A model generated the notes under the pieces. It saw only the letters and a list, made by a program, of their open reading frames with translations, was not told the origin of the DNA and did no database searches. Position numbers and translations under genes: made by a program. From contig NZ_FNUR01000003.1 of assembly GCF_900108105.1 (NCBI RefSeq), positions 62,001 through 126,000 of the forward strand: DNA of 64,000 nucleotides, read 5' to 3'. This DNA comes from Butyrivibrio sp. Su6. GTDB lineage: Bacteria; Bacillota; Clostridia; Lachnospirales; Lachnospiraceae. Of the stretch, positions 61,067-64,000 are shown one piece after another (the first letter of the stretch is position 1; each line of letters begins with the position of its first letter).

Positions 61067-61102
61067 TTAAAAAGCGTAGATTTTGCATCAAATCTACGCT
61101 TT
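61067..61102 (-). terminator. Terminator of the O-acetyltransferase gene
   Basis: Perfect 13-bp stem AAAGCGTAGATTT/AAATCTACGCTTT (61071-61102, 6-nt loop) followed by T run on the minus strand. Confidence 0.88.
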
Positions 61103-61127
61103 CAATCCTTTTAGTTTCATATTTTGA

Positions 61128-61736
61128 TCAATAATCCCCCACATCAAATTTACGATCCCGATAGTAGAAGTCCCTATCCTTTTCAGTGATTTCGCGGATT
61201 ATCTTACATGGATCACCGGCAGCTATTACATTATCCGGAATATCCTTAGTTACTACACTTCCCGCGCCGATCACCACATTGTTTCCTATGGTTACTCCCG
61301 GCAGAATACATGTATTTCCGCCAATCCAAACATTATCGCCGATAGTAATTGCTATTCCATATTCATAACCTGAATTGCGAGAGTCTGGATGAACAGGGTG
61401 ACCAGCGGTATAAATTGAAACATTAGGTGCAATCTGAGCATTGTCACCGATTTTCACCTTTCCAACATCGAGAATAGTAAGATTATAATTGGCAAAAAAG
61501 TTCTCGCCCACCTCAATGTTATAACCATAGTCGCAATGAAAAGGAGCTTCAATATTGATATTTTTTCCTGTTTTACCTAGTATTTCTTTAATAAGCCTGT
61601 CTTGAGCTTCGAAATTACCAGGTTCAAGATTGTTGTACTTATATATCTTCTTTTTGTTTTCAAGACGTTCCTCGCTTAAGCCGTCCATCCATGCCTTGTA
61701 AGGAAGTTCTGCCAACATTCTCTCTTTTTGATTCAT
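61128..61736 (-). CDS. Sugar O-acetyltransferase (maltose/galactoside type)
   Basis: About 202 residues. N-terminal Mac domain (MLAELPYKAWMDGLSEERLE) followed by a left-handed beta helix, with NYNLTILDVGKVKIGDNAQI, TAGHPVHPDSR (catalytic His) and GDNVWIGGNTCILPGVTIGN. Acetylates sugars with acetyl-CoA. GGAG lies 7 nt before the ATG at 61736. It stands just upstream of the polysaccharide cluster but has its own terminator and a different base composition, so it is probably a separate unit. Confidence 0.93.
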   Translation of the reverse strand: MNQKERMLAELPYKAWMDGLSEERLENKKKIYKYNNLEPGNFEAQDRLIKEILGKTGKNINIEAPFHCDYGYNIEVGENFFANYNLTILDVGKVKIGDNAQIAPNVSIYTAGHPVHPDSRNSGYEYGIAITIGDNVWIGGNTCILPGVTIGNNVVIGAGSVVTKDIPDNVIAAGDPCKIIREITEKDRDFYYRDRKFDVGDY

Positions 61737-61792
61737 TTTTATCTCCTGGTTATTCATTACACAATGATTCCCACTACCATTTCCTACAAAAG

Positions 61793-62293
61793 TTAACAGC
61801 TTTTATCCATCGCATTTCTTGCATGCTCCACATAAAGGGCAGCATTATCAAGTATCCCCTGCTTTTCCTCATCTGTCAGCTGTCTTACTACTTTTGCAGG
61901 AGAGCCATAAACCATGGAGCCAGAAGGTATCTCTACATTCTCCGTAACAAGGGCGCCGGCACCAATTATACAGTCATCTCCTACCTTGGCACCGTTCATT
62001 ATAATGGCTCCCATGCCGATAAGGACTCTGTTTCCAACCTCACATCCATGAACTATTGCGCTATGTCCGATGGTGACATCATCTCCAACTACAAGCTTAT
62101 ATTTTTTATCAACATGAAGGCATGCAAGATCCTGGATATTGGTACGTTCACCAATTGTAATCTTGCAAGAATCTCCTCTTACTACAGCGTTATACCAGAC
62201 AGCACTGTCCTTACCTATCGATACATCACCTATTACTTTTGCGCCATCTGCTATGTAAGCAGTTTTATCAATTACATGTTCAGTATTTTTCAT
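61793..62293 (-). CDS. Gamma carbonic anhydrase family protein
   Basis: 166 residues of hexapeptide repeats: YIADGAKVIGDVSIGKDSAV, VVRGDSCKITIGERTNIQD, CLHVD and IGHSAIVHGC supply the three His that bind the metal between subunits. Closest to YrdA/PaaY-type proteins; carbonic anhydrase activity is plausible but not assured. It lies 20 nt downstream of the SIMPL gene. Confidence 0.9.
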   Translation of the reverse strand: MKNTEHVIDKTAYIADGAKVIGDVSIGKDSAVWYNAVVRGDSCKITIGERTNIQDLACLHVDKKYKLVVGDDVTIGHSAIVHGCEVGNRVLIGMGAIIMNGAKVGDDCIIGAGALVTENVEIPSGSMVYGSPAKVVRQLTDEEKQGILDNAALYVEHARNAMDKSC

Positions 62294-62312
62294 TACGCCA
62301 CTTTTCCCCAGC

Positions 62313-63062
62313 TTACTTCAGATCATACTCCAACCTGACAGTTATAGTAGCAGTCTTATAACGTGAGCTTGTGTCGAAGGCTCCGTCGTAGGAGTAGCTG
62401 CTTGTGCCTGAGTTCTTGGCTGTGATCTGGAAAACTCCAAGGCTTGAGTTTTTGAGTTTTCCAAGCTTGGCACCGGAGTTCTCAGCAACTATATCGATCC
62501 TGTCCTTGGCATTTACAGAAGCTTTATCGATAAGGTCAAGCTTTAGGGCATCAAGATCTGAATAGTAGTACTCAGGATAATCAGATGTCAGTTCCACTCC
62601 TTTATCCAAAAGAGTTGAGATATCTCTGGAAATCTTTTCAACATTATCGAGATTACCTGATGAAACAGTTACGCTCTGGGTAAGCTGATAACCATCCGGT
62701 TCAGAGCCCGTATAATTACCGTTAGCATCATAAATATCTCTGTAAGTTCTTCTGATATCAACTGAACTGAAAACTATCTCATCCTCAGATACGTTGTTAT
62801 CCAAAAGATACTGTCTTACATAATCTGCATCCTGTTTAACTTTTGCATAGGCTTCCTGAGATGTATATGCAACTGATGAAAAAGAACCTCTCCAGATAAT
62901 AATGTCTGCTTCAAAATCAACGCTTGCGCTTCCTGTTGCAGAAATGACATGGCTGCTCTCTGACCTGAAATGAGACAAGCCAAATGCCAAAAGTGCACAG
63001 CTTGCTACAATGCAGACCCCAATAATAAGTGCGTTTACCCAACTATTTTTCTTTACTTCCAT
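62313..63062 (-). CDS. SIMPL domain (DUF541) protein, membrane-anchored
   Basis: About 249 residues. Signal-anchor helix at about 10-32, then the SIMPL domain: VISATGSASVDFEADIIIWR, YAKVKQDADYVRQYLLDNNV, YQLTQSVTVSSGNLDNVEKI, KLKNSSLGVFQITAKN. SIMPL proteins form large ring- or stack-like oligomers outside the membrane; biological role unclear. Start at 63062 set by AGGAGG 5 nt upstream; the in-frame ATG at 63143 is rejected. Confidence 0.88.
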   Translation of the reverse strand: MEVKKNSWVNALIIGVCIVASCALLAFGLSHFRSESSHVISATGSASVDFEADIIIWRGSFSSVAYTSQEAYAKVKQDADYVRQYLLDNNVSEDEIVFSSVDIRRTYRDIYDANGNYTGSEPDGYQLTQSVTVSSGNLDNVEKISRDISTLLDKGVELTSDYPEYYYSDLDALKLDLIDKASVNAKDRIDIVAENSGAKLGKLKNSSLGVFQITAKNSGTSSYSYDGAFDTSSRYKTATITVRLEYDLK

Positions 63063-63198
63063 AACAACCTCCTGATAAGTAAAAGTGATGCCATTCACAA
63101 ATAGCACCACTTTTATCATAGCATTTTTATTAAATTTACGCATTTCATATGATGGTTCAAATAGACCATTATCCGAAATCTACTCTTGCCGCTCCCGG

Positions 63199-63858
63199 TC
63201 AAATCAGTCCGCACTCGTAGGTCTCGACGGGATGTCCCAACAGCTCTATGATTTTAAGCTCTTCCACAGCGTCATATACTGCGTTATGAACTTCACGGTA
63301 TCTGCTATCGCCTGTTAAATAATGCATGATCGGCTCAACGCCATAGCCTATCTTTAATCTGCCGGTTTTACAGCAAGGAAGCTCCGCAGGAATAGATGTG
63401 TTGAACTGCCTGTAGGCAGCTATACGCATAATGTCGTACCAGTCAAATTCCTGCAGCTCCGGAAGGTGATTGTAATCAAACTTTGCATTGTAAGCAAAAA
63501 TTTTATCTATACCATTTTTATTCAAAAAAGCTTTCAGATCAGCCAATGCATCTGCCCTGTTCATTGATTTTCCTTTAACTCCGCCATAATACATAACATT
63601 GGAGTAAATACCGCCCACACGGCATTCCGGGTCAAAGACATAATATCTTTTCCCAAGAAGTTTATAGGTAGACGCATCTGCTATTGCAACGCCAAGACTC
63701 ATCACTTCATCATTCCAATTGGTCTCAGTATCGATAACTGCAATTACGGCACCAAAATCATAGCTCTTTACTTCTTCAACCAGTCTATTTTCCTTAGCTT
63801 TTTCCTTATTCCCGGACTGATTTTTTATCATGTTCAAAAACTCGAGTGAGCCGTTCAT
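63199..63858 (-). CDS. DEDDh 3'-5' exonuclease-like protein
   Basis: 219 residues. ExoI VIAVIDTETNWNDEVMSLG (D and E), ExoII FAYNAKFDYNHLPEL (D) and ExoIII HNAVYDAVEEL (H and D) complete the DEDDh active site of the RNase T/DnaQ superfamily. The middle TYKLLGKRYYVFDPECRVGG suggests a small stand-alone nuclease. AGGA lies 5 nt before the ATG. Substrate unknown. Confidence 0.85.
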   Translation of the reverse strand: MNGSLEFLNMIKNQSGNKEKAKENRLVEEVKSYDFGAVIAVIDTETNWNDEVMSLGVAIADASTYKLLGKRYYVFDPECRVGGIYSNVMYYGGVKGKSMNRADALADLKAFLNKNGIDKIFAYNAKFDYNHLPELQEFDWYDIMRIAAYRQFNTSIPAELPCCKTGRLKIGYGVEPIMHYLTGDSRYREVHNAVYDAVEELKIIELLGHPVETYECGLI

Positions 63859-63875
63859 ATAAATCCTGCTTTCAA

Positions 63876-64000
63876 TTATCTGGAACTTCTGTACTGAACA
63901 GGAGTCATTCCATATTTCTTCTTAAAGAGTCTGTTGAAATGCTCAACATTCTGATAGCCTGCTGCCTCTGCTACTTTCTCAACTTTCATGTTACCATTGC
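63876..64000 (-). CDS. AraC-family regulator, C-terminal end (partial)
   Basis: Cut by the window edge; about 41 codons remain. KVEKVAEAAGYQNVEHFNRL, then FKKKYGMTPVQYRSSR, is the second helix-turn-helix of AraC/XylS regulators, ending at TAA 63876-63878. The sensor domain lies outside the window. Confidence 0.92.
   Translation of the reverse strand, partial: NGNMKVEKVAEAAGYQNVEHFNRLFKKKYGMTPVQYRSSR

Overview
The window looks like chromosome from a low-GC, motile, fibre-associated member of the Lachnospiraceae, most likely Butyrivibrio or a close relative. The pointers are a flagellar hook protein, a GH3 beta-glucosidase with swapped domain order (the layout known for Butyrivibrio fibrisolvens BglA), DUF4364, DUF5722 and tocopherol-cyclase-like genes, a SIMPL protein, an ECF transporter with a fused double ATPase, and strong GGAGG ribosome binding sites. 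The genus is inferred; no 16S gene or marker set is present.

Layout. 0.2-3.2 kb: hook protein, serine acetyltransferase, small anchored acidic protein. 3.3-7.5 kb: one leftward operon holding a complete ECF vitamin-type importer (S, fused A1A2, T) and a tRNA-dihydrouridine synthase. 7.7-9.8 kb: a tail-anchored orphan, then a VanW-domain surface protein whose long leader carries a cyclic-di-GMP-I riboswitch with a terminator and a 19-bp repeat array. 9.9-13.3 kb: a coiled-coil gene and a PD-(D/E)XK-like gene, with two coding remnants, bracketed by two direct copies of a ~310-bp palindrome-rich noncoding element that shows compensatory base changes. 13.4-19 kb: tRNA-Pro, membrane glycosyltransferase, galactose-type binding lipoprotein, GH3 glucosidase. 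19-23.2 kb: four surface or secreted proteins, two with transglutaminase-like folds. 23.3-28.3 kb: radA, a small conserved protein, clpC, and a GntR regulator in the place where ctsR is often found.

28.4-31.0 kb: a TetM-like ribosome-binding GTPase fused to a YacP/Rae1-like NYN nuclease, probably on a leaderless mRNA. 31.0-32.5 kb: 1.45 kb without genes made of nested inverted repeats: two ~270-bp outer arms around an array of a GGGCATATA ... CAGCCACC unit. 32.5-39.3 kb: SH3/SGNH secreted protein, a heterodimeric ABC exporter with one degenerate site, and a membrane diguanylate cyclase that could supply the ligand for the riboswitch. 39.4-53.9 kb: tRNA-Thr and housekeeping genes (malic enzyme, RarA, MATE, HIT, Nudix, Dtd, SfsA), a LytTR/DUF3021 pair, an ABC-2 transporter and two metabolic orphans.

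54.0-61.7 kb: a markedly AT-rich polysaccharide cluster (flippase, TupA-like ATP-grasp, two GT2, a Wzy/EpsG-type polymerase, a decayed gene, GT8, O-acetyltransferase), probably acquired, with a putative 28-residue type I toxin gene at its downstream edge. 61.8-64 kb: gamma carbonic anhydrase, SIMPL protein, DEDDh exonuclease and the end of an AraC regulator.

The strongest candidates for undescribed biology are the paired 10/13 kb structured element and the nested-palindrome element at 31-32.5 kb. The GTPase-nuclease fusion, the c-di-GMP-controlled VanW protein and three apparently leaderless genes come next.
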